Positions 45,740 through 54,351 of a stretch of DNA of 64,000 nt are shown here, piece after piece. How positions within the stretch are numbered: position 1 is the stretch's first letter; every line of letters begins with the position of its first letter. This stretch comes from Methanosalsum natronophilum (lineage in GTDB: Archaea > Halobacteriota > Methanosarcinia > Methanosarcinales > Methanosarcinaceae). The stretch is taken from contig NZ_JANUCS010000001.1 of assembly GCF_024808815.1 (NCBI RefSeq), positions 62,001 through 126,000 of the forward strand, written 5' to 3'. The notes beneath the pieces were generated by a model. The model ran no database searches. It had not been told where the DNA came from and saw only the letters and a list, made by a program, of their open reading frames with translations. The position numbers were made by a program, and so were the translations under genes.

Positions 45740-47662
45740 ATGCAATATAGTTTAGGAATTGATGCTGGGGGAACATATACAGATACTGTAATCATGGATG
45801 ATTCAAATGGAAAGGTACTGGCTTCAAACAAAGCCTTAACAACCTATCCAGATCTAATCGATGGAATTAAAAGCGCTGTTGATGGACTCGATTCGGATTT
45901 ATTAAAATCAGTAAAATTAGTATCAGTCTCTACAACACTTGCAACTAATACTATTCTTGAAAGAACAGGCTATCCCGTAGCTCTAATTCTAATAGGAGAC
46001 TATGAAGCAAAGAATTCAGCTGCTTTCCAATATTATACAAAAGTCCAAGGTGGACACACCACTACAGGTGCTGAAATGGAGAAGTTGGATATAGAAGCAA
46101 TAAAAGAGTTTGTAGATGAAACTAAAGAAAAAGTTTCTGCTTTTGCAGTTTCTTCCTACTTCAGCGTTAGAAACCCTTCGCATGAATTAGAGGCAAAAGA
46201 AGCTATTGAGAAATTATGTAACTTGCCAGTAGTTTGTGGGCATGAACTTTCCCAAGGATTAGGAGCATTAGAAAGAGGAAATACTGCATATTTAAATGCA
46301 CAACTCCTCCCAATAGCTCAGCAATTTATCAATACAGTTATTAGTGTTATTAAAGAAAAAAGTATTGATGCTCGATTAATGATGTTGAGATGTGATGGTT
46401 CTGTAGTTAGTATTGAAGAAGCACTAAAAAAACCAATTGAATCAATTTTTTCAGGTCCCGCTGCAAGCCTCATAGGCGCGTCTTATCTAGCTAATCAAAG
46501 CAATTGTGCAGTTATTGACGTTGGAGGAACTAGTACAGATGTATCATTAATGAAAGATGGATTAGCTGAACTCACAGATGAGGGGGCAAAAGTTGGTGGA
46601 TGGAAAACAAAAGTCAGAGCAATAAAAATGGAAACCTCTGCAATGGGTGGTGATACACATGTATGGGTCAAAAATAGAAACGTATACATTGGACCACGTA
46701 GAGTGATTCCCCTCTGCGTTGCAGCAGATAAATATCCTGGTTTTATAGAACAAGTTAAAAAAGGTAGAACACCCGCCCGCCTAGAACTTGGTGAAAATAT
46801 TCAGCCCACCAAGTTCTTTGTTAAAAATTCAAGTGAATCTATTGAAATATCAGAAAACGAGTCAGAAATATTAAAACTCATGGGTGATGAACCAGTCTCT
46901 ATTAATGATCTTTTTTGGGGGTTGAATAAGTTTCCATCTAGTGCTATAATAGATTCTTTAATACAAAAAAGACTGATACAATGTATTGGTTTCACACCTA
47001 CTGATGCATTGCATGTTTTGAACGAATACAATGAATGGAATACTGAAGCTTCAGAAATAGGTGCTACTTTACTTGGTAGATTATGTGAAAAAAATATGTC
47101 AGAGTTTTGTAGGCACGTGAAGGAGCTTGTATGTTATAATATGGGGTTAAACTTGATGTCTTATCTTCTAGAAGGTATTGATAAAAATGAAATTAAAAAA
47201 ATAATTGAAGGTGACTTTTTTACAGAATTCAAAGTTAATGTTCCCGTTGTACTTTTAGGTGGTCCTGTGAGATCATATGTCAATGAATTAAATAAAATAT
47301 TTGACGCTGAGATTATTTTACCAAAGCATGCTGAAGTTGGTAATGCTGTAGGTGCACTAGCTGGAAAAGGAATAAAAAGAATAGAGATCATGATTAGGGC
47401 TGGTGGCTATTTCAAGTCTGATAAAGTTTTCCTTATATTCTCACCAAAAGGAAGACATAAAATAAAAAATCATAAAGAAGCTCTTGATTATGCATACAAC
47501 CTTGGTAAAGAAATAATACTTGAGTATATGAAAGATTCAGGGTTTGATACGCAAGATGTTGATATTAAGATAACTAGAAATGATATCAATGTCAGTGGAG
47601 TTGGTGTCCCTATTGAAACGACATTAACTTTTGTAGGTATAGGTAAACCAATAGTTAATTAA
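45740..47662 (+). CDS. HyuA-like ASKHA-fold ATPase (hydantoinase/oxoprolinase family), first copy
   Basis: A 640-residue protein of the hydantoinase A/oxoprolinase family. The phosphate-binding strands are GIDAGGTYTDTVIMD (residues 6-20) and VIDVGGTSTDVSLMKDG (near 259), the ASKHA ATPase pattern. SVSTTLATNTILERTGYPVA is the conserved N-domain. Residues about 368-430 are a helical insertion ending TPTDALHVLNEYNEW, shared with the second copy. No HyuB partner is present, so amide hydrolysis is doubtful; the setting (mttBC, DUF1638, RamA) suggests a role in corrinoid methyltransfer. AAGGAGA precedes the ATG. Confidence 0.85.
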   Translation: MQYSLGIDAGGTYTDTVIMDDSNGKVLASNKALTTYPDLIDGIKSAVDGLDSDLLKSVKLVSVSTTLATNTILERTGYPVALILIGDYEAKNSAAFQYYTKVQGGHTTTGAEMEKLDIEAIKEFVDETKEKVSAFAVSSYFSVRNPSHELEAKEAIEKLCNLPVVCGHELSQGLGALERGNTAYLNAQLLPIAQQFINTVISVIKEKSIDARLMMLRCDGSVVSIEEALKKPIESIFSGPAASLIGASYLANQSNCAVIDVGGTSTDVSLMKDGLAELTDEGAKVGGWKTKVRAIKMETSAMGGDTHVWVKNRNVYIGPRRVIPLCVAADKYPGFIEQVKKGRTPARLELGENIQPTKFFVKNSSESIEISENESEILKLMGDEPVSINDLFWGLNKFPSSAIIDSLIQKRLIQCIGFTPTDALHVLNEYNEWNTEASEIGATLLGRLCEKNMSEFCRHVKELVCYNMGLNLMSYLLEGIDKNEIKKIIEGDFFTEFKVNVPVVLLGGPVRSYVNELNKIFDAEIILPKHAEVGNAVGALAGKGIKRIEIMIRAGGYFKSDKVFLIFSPKGRHKIKNHKEALDYAYNLGKEIILEYMKDSGFDTQDVDIKITRNDINVSGVGVPIETTLTFVGIGKPIVN

Positions 47663-47708
47663 AGTCAATAGATTAATCTGAATTAGTACATTAAATTGGA
47701 GATTAAAA

Positions 47709-48509
47709 ATGCCAACTATTAGCCTTATAGGGTGCAAGGTTTTTGAAGATGAAATAATACACCTTCTTGAAAATGATTCGAACATTGATCATGTGCTGAT
47801 TGCAAATAATAAAGATTCAGATAGTTTTATGCAAAAATTAAATGATATCAATTATGGATATATGGCTGAAAATTCTGATGGAATTAAAAAAATAGTATCT
47901 AAAATGGACCCTAACAAACTTACTATTGTAATTAGTATCATGGAATTTGCTTATGACGCAAAGCCAGATGTTCTCAAAGAAGAAGTCTACCGTCAAATTG
48001 AAGTATTAAGTGATTTTTCAAATGGAATACTTATTTTCTATGGACTTTGTGGAAATGTTCTAGGGAGTGTTGAAAATGATTTCGCAGACATCTCATGCAA
48101 AGTGCACATACTAAAAGATGATCAGGGTGATGTAGTGGATGATTGCATATGTGCCTCTTTGGGTGGAAGAAATAAATACCTAAATGTTTTGAATGATTTC
48201 AAAGGAAAAGGTATCTACTTTTTAACACCAGTTCAGGCTACCCATTGGAGAGAAATGTTAAAGATAGCAAAAGTAACACCTGATCCCAATGACATAGAAA
48301 TGACTAAGTTTGTTTTTGACTATTCTGGTTACGAGAGTGTCGGTAAAATTTGCACAGGTTTATCTTACGAAAAAGATTATGATGAAAAGGTACAAGAATT
48401 TGCTGAGTTGTTTGACTTCCAAATTGTAGAACTTGATGGTGACTTAAACCTCATAGAAAAATGTTATTCCAGAATAAAAGAAGATGTTTTAAATAATTTC
48501 TTAACTTGA
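47709..48509 (+). CDS. DUF1638 family protein
   Basis: A 266-residue protein of the DUF1638 family, common in methylotrophic methanogens and some acetogens and often near corrinoid methyltransferase genes. No enzymatic function is established to my knowledge. Conserved features are GCKVFEDEI at the N-terminus (Cys8), FYGLCGNVLG (about residue 115), VDDCICASLGGR (about 143) and HWREMLK. The spaced cysteines suggest a bound metal or cofactor. It lies between two HyuA-like genes on the same strand, 46 bases after the first. GGAG precedes the ATG. Confidence 0.88.
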   Translation: MPTISLIGCKVFEDEIIHLLENDSNIDHVLIANNKDSDSFMQKLNDINYGYMAENSDGIKKIVSKMDPNKLTIVISIMEFAYDAKPDVLKEEVYRQIEVLSDFSNGILIFYGLCGNVLGSVENDFADISCKVHILKDDQGDVVDDCICASLGGRNKYLNVLNDFKGKGIYFLTPVQATHWREMLKIAKVTPDPNDIEMTKFVFDYSGYESVGKICTGLSYEKDYDEKVQEFAELFDFQIVELDGDLNLIEKCYSRIKEDVLNNFLT

Positions 48510-48532
48510 TTTCTACATAAACTTAAATATTT

Positions 48533-48564
48533 TATCCTCTTCTTAAAAGTGGTTTGAGAGGATA
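48533..48564 (+). terminator. Hairpin after the DUF1638 gene
   Basis: TATCCTCT at 48533-48540 and AGAGGATA at 48557-48564 form an 8-base perfect stem with a 16-base loop, starting 24 bases after the DUF1638 stop. The following GATATAAAAC could be a TATA box for the next gene, so the element may act as terminator, as operator or as an RNA processing site. Confidence 0.45.
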
Positions 48565-48679
48565 TAAAACATTTACTTTTGATTCTATCTATTGCTTTTT
48601 AATTAAACAGAATTAAGTCAAAAATTACAAATATTATTTTTTTAATTCGATAGATATATTGATGGAGATTTTACATTAA

Positions 48680-50611
48680 ATGGAATATAAATTAGGAATT
48701 GATGCCGGTGGTACTTATACAGATGCTGTAATTATAGATAGTTATGGGGAAATTGTGCAAAAAAATAAAACTAAAACAACCTATCCTAAACTAATTGATG
48801 GAATAAAACATACTTTTGACTGTTTGAATAATGAATTCATTTCCCAATTAAACAATATAACAGTTTCTACAACTTTATCAACAAATACAGTTCTTGAAAA
48901 AAATGGATACCCAGTAGCAGTCATACTAATAGGAGATTATAATATATCTGATAAGTCAGAATTTGACTTTTACACTGTAATCAATGGTGGCCATGATAGC
49001 CTAGGAAGAGAAATAAATTCCCTTGATGTTCAATCAGCTGATGAATTCATATTGAAGACTAAAAATAAAGTTGCTGCATTTGCAATCTCATCTTATTTTA
49101 GCGTTCGTAACCCATCTCATGAACTTGAAATAAAAAAGCGAATATTAAAACTAGCCACAAATGTGCCTGTTGTATGTGGTTACGAACTTTCAGAAGCGTT
49201 AGGTGCTAGTGACAGAGCAAATACTGCATATTTGAATGCTCAATTGCTACCAATTTCATTTCATTTTATTAAAACACTTGTTAATGAAATAAGACGCAGA
49301 AATATTAAAGCTACTATTTCAATCCTAAAGTGTGATGGATCTATAACTAATATTGATAATGCGTACAAAAAACCAGCTGAGTTGATTTTTTCAGGCCCTG
49401 CTGCAAGCCTTATTGGTGCAGCATATTTAGCAAATAAGGAAACTTGTGCTGTGATTGATGTGGGTGGAACTAGCACTGATGTTTCAATTATTAAAGATAA
49501 GATCCCATTTATTGCATCAAATGGTGCAAAAGTCGGTAATTGGTCAACAAAAATTGAATCTATCGAGGTAGAAACATCTGCAATGGGAGGAGATAGTCAT
49601 ATATGGATAAAAAATGGTGAAATTAACATCGGCCCAAAAAAAGTAATCCCACTTTGCCAAGCTGCCTACGAATATCCTCAATTAGTTAATGAACTTAAAA
49701 GAAAAAAAACAATATTAAAATCTCAGCTAGGTGAAAATATCCAGCCAACAAAGTTCTTTCTCAGAACAGAAGTTGATAGTTCACAAATGTCAATCTCAAA
49801 ACATGAAGAAGAGATTTTAAATAAAATTCCCTATAATCCTATATCGATACATGAAATATATTGGAATAAAGACTTCTTTCCTTCTCCAATTATTTTAGAT
49901 AAATTGATAAATAAGAGACTTATTAAAGCAATTGGACTAACACCAACTGATATCCTCCATGTATTAAATGAATTTAGCGAATGGAGCTATGATGCTGCTT
50001 TTTTAGGAACTGAAACACTTGCCACATATAAAGGTAAAGAGGTTATTACTTTTTGTCTAGATCTCAAAAAAAGATTTGCACAAAATATGGTAACCAATAT
50101 TGCAGAATTTGTTTTTAAAGATGTAAACAAAAGTGAACTTGAAAAGGTGCTCTACGGTGGATTTTATGGAAATCTTTTTTTTGAGTTGCCTATTGTATTT
50201 ATAGGTGGATCTGTGAAAGCTTATGAAAAAGAAGTTTCTAATTTATTAAATGCTAGTATTATAATACCTAATAATGCAGAAGTAGGAAATGCTGTAGGTG
50301 CCGCTGTTGCAAAAGGTCGGAAGATGGTGAATATTTTGATTAAGTCAATTCAAGCAGATTCGAGATACTCAGTTAGACCCACAAAGTGGGTCGTCTTCAG
50401 CAAGGGTGAGAGAAAAGAATTTGATACTTATCAAAAAGCCTTGGAATATGGAGAAATACTTGGAAAGACCATCATATATGAATACATGTCCTCTATAAAT
50501 GTAGATAATTCCAATATATTTATCAAAACCAGAAATAATGAGATATTTCTTCCAAATGAAGACGTGCCCATTGAGAGCACTTTATCTTTATTGGGTTCAG
50601 AAGATAACTGA
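48680..50611 (+). CDS. HyuA-like ASKHA-fold ATPase, second copy
   Basis: A 643-residue paralogue of the gene at 45740, collinear over its whole length. The ASKHA motifs are GIDAGGTYTDAVIID (residues 6-20) and VIDVGGTSTDVSIIKDK (near 258); SSYFSVRNPSHELE and GENIQPTKFF are shared almost word for word with the first copy. The helical insertion (residues about 369-430) ends TPTDILHVLNEFSEW. The pair may form a heterodimer. It lies 170 bases after DUF1638, with GGAG upstream, and converges with ramA across 47 bases. Confidence 0.85.
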   Translation: MEYKLGIDAGGTYTDAVIIDSYGEIVQKNKTKTTYPKLIDGIKHTFDCLNNEFISQLNNITVSTTLSTNTVLEKNGYPVAVILIGDYNISDKSEFDFYTVINGGHDSLGREINSLDVQSADEFILKTKNKVAAFAISSYFSVRNPSHELEIKKRILKLATNVPVVCGYELSEALGASDRANTAYLNAQLLPISFHFIKTLVNEIRRRNIKATISILKCDGSITNIDNAYKKPAELIFSGPAASLIGAAYLANKETCAVIDVGGTSTDVSIIKDKIPFIASNGAKVGNWSTKIESIEVETSAMGGDSHIWIKNGEINIGPKKVIPLCQAAYEYPQLVNELKRKKTILKSQLGENIQPTKFFLRTEVDSSQMSISKHEEEILNKIPYNPISIHEIYWNKDFFPSPIILDKLINKRLIKAIGLTPTDILHVLNEFSEWSYDAAFLGTETLATYKGKEVITFCLDLKKRFAQNMVTNIAEFVFKDVNKSELEKVLYGGFYGNLFFELPIVFIGGSVKAYEKEVSNLLNASIIIPNNAEVGNAVGAAVAKGRKMVNILIKSIQADSRYSVRPTKWVVFSKGERKEFDTYQKALEYGEILGKTIIYEYMSSINVDNSNIFIKTRNNEIFLPNEDVPIESTLSLLGSEDN

Positions 50612-50658
50612 AAATAAAATAACAATAATATCGAATAGATATCTATGCCTTTTTTATT

Positions 50659-52281
50659 TCAATATTTAATTTTAATATCTTTCAACTGGATAGCATTCTC
50701 AGGACAGATACTTACACATCTTTTACAGCTAGTACCTAAACATTTTTCAGTTGAATACTCTGCAATGAAATCGTCACCTTTTTCCACTATAATAATAGCA
50801 TCTTCTGGACATTCTTTTTCACATTTGTGACAAAATATACAGCCATCTGTAAGCTCAGTAATAGTAGTTCCTATTTCTTTAACAATATCAAGTCCTTCAA
50901 TACCAACATCTGCTATATCTTTAACAGTCCTCTTTTCAAGAACAGCATTTTCAAATATTTCTGGTGGTTTTGGTATATTATACATCTCAAGCATTTCTTT
51001 ATATGTCTCAATAGGCATTCCATGTGTCCAGTATGAAAGTTCAGATAAGTAAATGTCAGTAAAAACCTTGCTAGATGCCATCATTAGGTGATCTGCAGTA
51101 ATCTTACGAGCAATTTCACTAACTTCATCTAACTTTGATTCATCCATAACTAAATCCCTTGCAAGTGATATGGATGTGTTACCAAATTGAACAATGTTTT
51201 TTGCAAAGTTTGGCACTAATCCAAGCTTTCTAGCTTTATCCGAGTCGACATAAGTTCCAGAAGCACCTGACATATACATATAGCTCAAATCCTCGTAATT
51301 AACTCCTGACTCGACTAAAAGTGCCATTTGTGCAGCCCTTATAGCCCCAATGGCTTTTCCTGCCTCTTCAATGTCCTTGTTAGTTATGTATATTTCTTCA
51401 CCTAAAATTAATTTACCATTAGGTAGTTCAGGTAGTTTTTTTATCAAGCCAGTACTCAAAGCCAATGAGATTGAAGCAATTACACCTGTACCAGTAATTC
51501 CTTTTGGTTTAATTTCACCTTCTTCTTTGATCTCACCAGTTACAGGATCTATAAGATAGCCATCTCTTTCATCCATATTTTCATCTAATACCACAAGTCT
51601 CCAGTATTCATCTTCTATATTGACATTGGATATAGCACCAGGACTTGCTAGCATCCCACAATCTATACCTTGACCCTCTATTGCGGGACCAGCTGCTGCA
51701 CTGCCTGTAATTATTCGTGATCCTATTTTTAAAGCCATTTCTGCGTTAGTCCCATAATCAGTAACTAAAGATATCTCTGTCTGTTCCATGAAATCTGTTT
51801 TCAGCATCATTGCAAGAGCATCTGCACCTATTTCATGTTTAATCGCAGGTGGAATTAAAATCTTAGCATTTTCTAACTTAACATTTTTCGTGAATAAACT
51901 ATTTGCAGATAATATTCTAGCATCACGTTTGACATTATCTACCCCAAGTTTTTTTTGTTTACTTTTACCAGCATACGCTAAATCCCTAATCTCCATATTT
52001 TGAAACAAAGAAAGTTGTATTGGATTCCCACAAACAGCTATTTTTTCAACCTTAGAAAAGTTAACATTAAGTTTTAGTAGCAGGCGTTCAATGGTTTCAA
52101 TTATAATTCCATGTGCCAAGTCGGGACCCGCTTGAATAGCAAAGTCTAAGTGATCCATCACATTGCCACCTGGTAATGGATGATTCATTGTAATAACCGT
52201 TTTAATGATATCGTTATTTTCTAAATCAATCAATTGGGCTCTAAACCCACTTGTACCCAGATCCATTGCAATCCCATACAT
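50659..52281 (-). CDS. ramA: RamA-like corrinoid methyltransferase activation protein
   Basis: A 540-residue protein that uses ATP to reduce inactive Co(II) corrinoid proteins to Co(I), matching RamA of Methanosarcina in length and layout. The N-terminal AMDLGTSGFRAQLIDLE and DYGTNAEMALKIG are ASKHA ATPase loops; SAAAGPAIEGQGI is conserved in the family. The C-terminal ~60 residues hold two ferredoxin-like clusters, CIFCHKCEKECP and CLGTSCKRCVSICP. GGAG precedes the ATG. It is read toward the HyuA-like pair. The partner corrinoid protein is most likely MttC. Confidence 0.93.
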   Translation of the reverse strand: MYGIAMDLGTSGFRAQLIDLENNDIIKTVITMNHPLPGGNVMDHLDFAIQAGPDLAHGIIIETIERLLLKLNVNFSKVEKIAVCGNPIQLSLFQNMEIRDLAYAGKSKQKKLGVDNVKRDARILSANSLFTKNVKLENAKILIPPAIKHEIGADALAMMLKTDFMEQTEISLVTDYGTNAEMALKIGSRIITGSAAAGPAIEGQGIDCGMLASPGAISNVNIEDEYWRLVVLDENMDERDGYLIDPVTGEIKEEGEIKPKGITGTGVIASISLALSTGLIKKLPELPNGKLILGEEIYITNKDIEEAGKAIGAIRAAQMALLVESGVNYEDLSYMYMSGASGTYVDSDKARKLGLVPNFAKNIVQFGNTSISLARDLVMDESKLDEVSEIARKITADHLMMASSKVFTDIYLSELSYWTHGMPIETYKEMLEMYNIPKPPEIFENAVLEKRTVKDIADVGIEGLDIVKEIGTTITELTDGCIFCHKCEKECPEDAIIIVEKGDDFIAEYSTEKCLGTSCKRCVSICPENAIQLKDIKIKY

Positions 52282-52508
52282 TTTGTGTTCTCCTATTTAG
52301 ATAATCAAATGTGTTAAATGTACATTGTGAAAAATTCAAGTTTAGCTATATATATGATTTATTTGACCCTAGCAGTTATGCTTTCCAGAATTACATTAGT
52401 TTGTCATTATATAACCATTTTGAAGTATATGCATTAAATTAAAATTATTCTGTAGATTGACTATTTATTAAAACTAAAAATGAAAAAATGGATTAAAGCT
52501 ACTTTAAT
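52282..52508 (-). promoter_or_regulatory. Spacer upstream of ramA
   Basis: A 227-base AT-rich region between ramA and the unknown gene on the same strand. On the minus strand AAATCATATATATAGC around 52343-52360 is a good TATA-like box, giving a ramA leader of about 40 bases. No ORF or hairpin was recognised. Confidence 0.45.
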
Positions 52509-53087
52509 TTAATCATCAAAGTTAAATCCAAGCATGAAAGTTCCCAAACCTTGTTCTTTTGTAACTTCCATTTTATCTTTTATAAAATCATCTGAAGGTG
52601 GTGATGGCGACCCAAGTTTAACATCAGTAACCTCAGTTATTCTACTAACTTCGGGACAATCTTTTGGGGGCATCACTACAGCTATTTTTTCAGGATCTTT
52701 CATTGCAGAACTTAATGTATTTTTCCCATATATAACTAAATTACCAATAACTAAAGTGTTCTCCTCACATTCCCACCTTTTTAATTCTTCAGGATCATTT
52801 ACCTCTTCACCTATAATCTCATCATAATGCTTCAGAATAACATTCGGCCCTTCTGGCCACTCATATTCCATTGTTGTTGTAAATGCAATAACAATATCTG
52901 ATTTTATTACTTCTTTGACTCCCTGATTATCTCCATAACCAAGTCCCATAAGCGTCATTTCAGATGCTTGTTTTTCCAGTTCTTCAATTCTATCCTTATC
53001 TTTTTCAGCTAAAACGTAAGTATCTTTAACACCTTTTATTTTCTTTAATTCTTCCATTACTTTCTCAATTACATCATCTTTTTCCAT
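52509..53087 (-). CDS. Unrecognised acidic protein upstream of ramA
   Basis: A 192-residue acidic protein I cannot place in a family. The N-terminal ~60 residues look like two helices (DVIEKVMEELKKIKGVKD and DRIEELEKQASEM), followed by alternating strands (SDIVIAFTTTMEYEW, ENTLVIGNLVIYG, KIAVVMPP), an alpha/beta impression. There is a single WECEEN and a PPKDCPE cysteine. No signal peptide or membrane segment. It precedes ramA on the same strand, 227 bases away, so a link with corrinoid metabolism is possible but unproved. ATG at 53087 follows GGGGTG. Confidence 0.7.
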   Translation of the reverse strand: MEKDDVIEKVMEELKKIKGVKDTYVLAEKDKDRIEELEKQASEMTLMGLGYGDNQGVKEVIKSDIVIAFTTTMEYEWPEGPNVILKHYDEIIGEEVNDPEELKRWECEENTLVIGNLVIYGKNTLSSAMKDPEKIAVVMPPKDCPEVSRITEVTDVKLGSPSPPSDDFIKDKMEVTKEQGLGTFMLGFNFDD

Positions 53088-53497
53088 AAACACACCCCTA
53101 TAGAAGTTGTTATGTATAATTTTACTAATACTTTAATTCATATAGACATTAGTTAGCATTACAAGTATTTATCCATCCTTGTGATTGCTCAAATCTATTT
53201 TTGCTACTTGAGTAATTTAAACCCTTTAACAGTATAATCTAACAACGCAATATATTTTACTAATGTTTTTATGGCACAAATGAGACAAAATATTGAAATA
53301 ACACATTTTCATCCCAAATATAAGCTTATTCAAAAATTATAGCCAATAAATTTTATGATGTAACTTTAATTATTTGAATAAAACTCATGGGAATTATATA
53401 ATTAGCCTAATTATAAATAAACACCTATTTATCAGATAAAATCTATAGAAAATATAAAAATTTAAATACCATCTGCTGTCCAAATTGGAGTTCAATT
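53088..53497. promoter_or_regulatory. 410-base divergent intergenic region with the MinD-operon promoter
   Basis: An AT-rich region with no supportable gene. On the plus strand AATATAAAA at 53451-53459, preceded by GAAA, is the best TATA box for the MinD-like gene; transcription would begin near 53480, just before the GGAG at 53487-53490. On the minus strand boxes for the unknown gene are less clear. Confidence 0.45.
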
Positions 53498-54346
53498 ATG
53501 TCTGCAGAAGTTTATGCAATTGCATCAGGAAAAGGAGGTACTGGCAAGACTACAGTTTCAATTAATTTGGGAGTGAGCCTCGCAGGATTAGGAACTAGAG
53601 TAATTGTCATAGATGCAGACATTGCAATGCCAAATGTTGGGTTATTGTTAGGTGAAGATAAGATCAATAAAACCTATCATGATTACATTGCAGGGCATTC
53701 CAGTATTGAAGAAATAATCTATGAAGGTCCAGGTGGTTTAAAGTTTATACCTGGGAGTTTAACTTTAGATAACATTGCTGAAATAGACACAACTCGAGTA
53801 GTAGAACTCATTGATTATTTAAAACACCGTTTTGATTTTATATTAATCGATACTGCGCCTGGAATATCTAGAGAAACCGCAGTTGTATTAGAATCTGCAG
53901 ATAATACCTTTCTAGTAGTTAATCCAGAAATTTCTTCAGTTGTAGACTCTTTAAAAATAAAAGTTTATGTTGAAATGAAGGAAAGAAGTATTAAAGGTAT
54001 AATCTTGAATAGAACAAATATTTACCAAATACATTCACCATCTGAAATTGATGAAAGTGAGGATGAAATTCCAGATGAAGACATAAAAAACATACTCGAA
54101 AGTTCAATTTATGGAAGAGTGCCTGAAGATCGCATTATAAAAAAAGCATCTTTCCAGAGAGTGCCTGCAGTTTTGCTTGAGCCGAGTGCCAACGCATCAG
54201 TTTTCTTTAAATCGATTGCATCTAAGATAGCAGGCTATGAATATGATTTTGAGTACCAACAAAAGGTAAGTGATAAAAGTAGTTTATTAAAGAAAATAAT
54301 TTCACTTTTTTCAATAAGAAAAAATAAAAATGAAAATAAAAATTGA
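53498..54346 (+). CDS. MinD/ParA-type ATPase with C-terminal membrane-targeting helix
   Basis: A 282-residue deviant Walker A ATPase (SGKGGTGKTTVSIN, residue 9) with DADIAMPNVGLLLG and the switch DTAPGISRE. The last ~25 residues (SSLLKKIISLFSIRKNKN) form an amphipathic, lysine-rich helix like the MinD membrane-binding tail. As it begins an operon with a secretion ATPase and two TadC-like proteins, it is more likely a positioning factor for that machine than a division-site MinD, though either is possible. Confidence 0.9.
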   Translation: MSAEVYAIASGKGGTGKTTVSINLGVSLAGLGTRVIVIDADIAMPNVGLLLGEDKINKTYHDYIAGHSSIEEIIYEGPGGLKFIPGSLTLDNIAEIDTTRVVELIDYLKHRFDFILIDTAPGISRETAVVLESADNTFLVVNPEISSVVDSLKIKVYVEMKERSIKGIILNRTNIYQIHSPSEIDESEDEIPDEDIKNILESSIYGRVPEDRIIKKASFQRVPAVLLEPSANASVFFKSIASKIAGYEYDFEYQQKVSDKSSLLKKIISLFSIRKNKNENKN

Positions 54347-54351
54347 TATTT

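Noticed and set aside
45740..47662. True hydantoinase or 5-oxoprolinase
   Set aside because: No HyuB-type partner gene is present in the window and the context is corrinoid methyltransfer.
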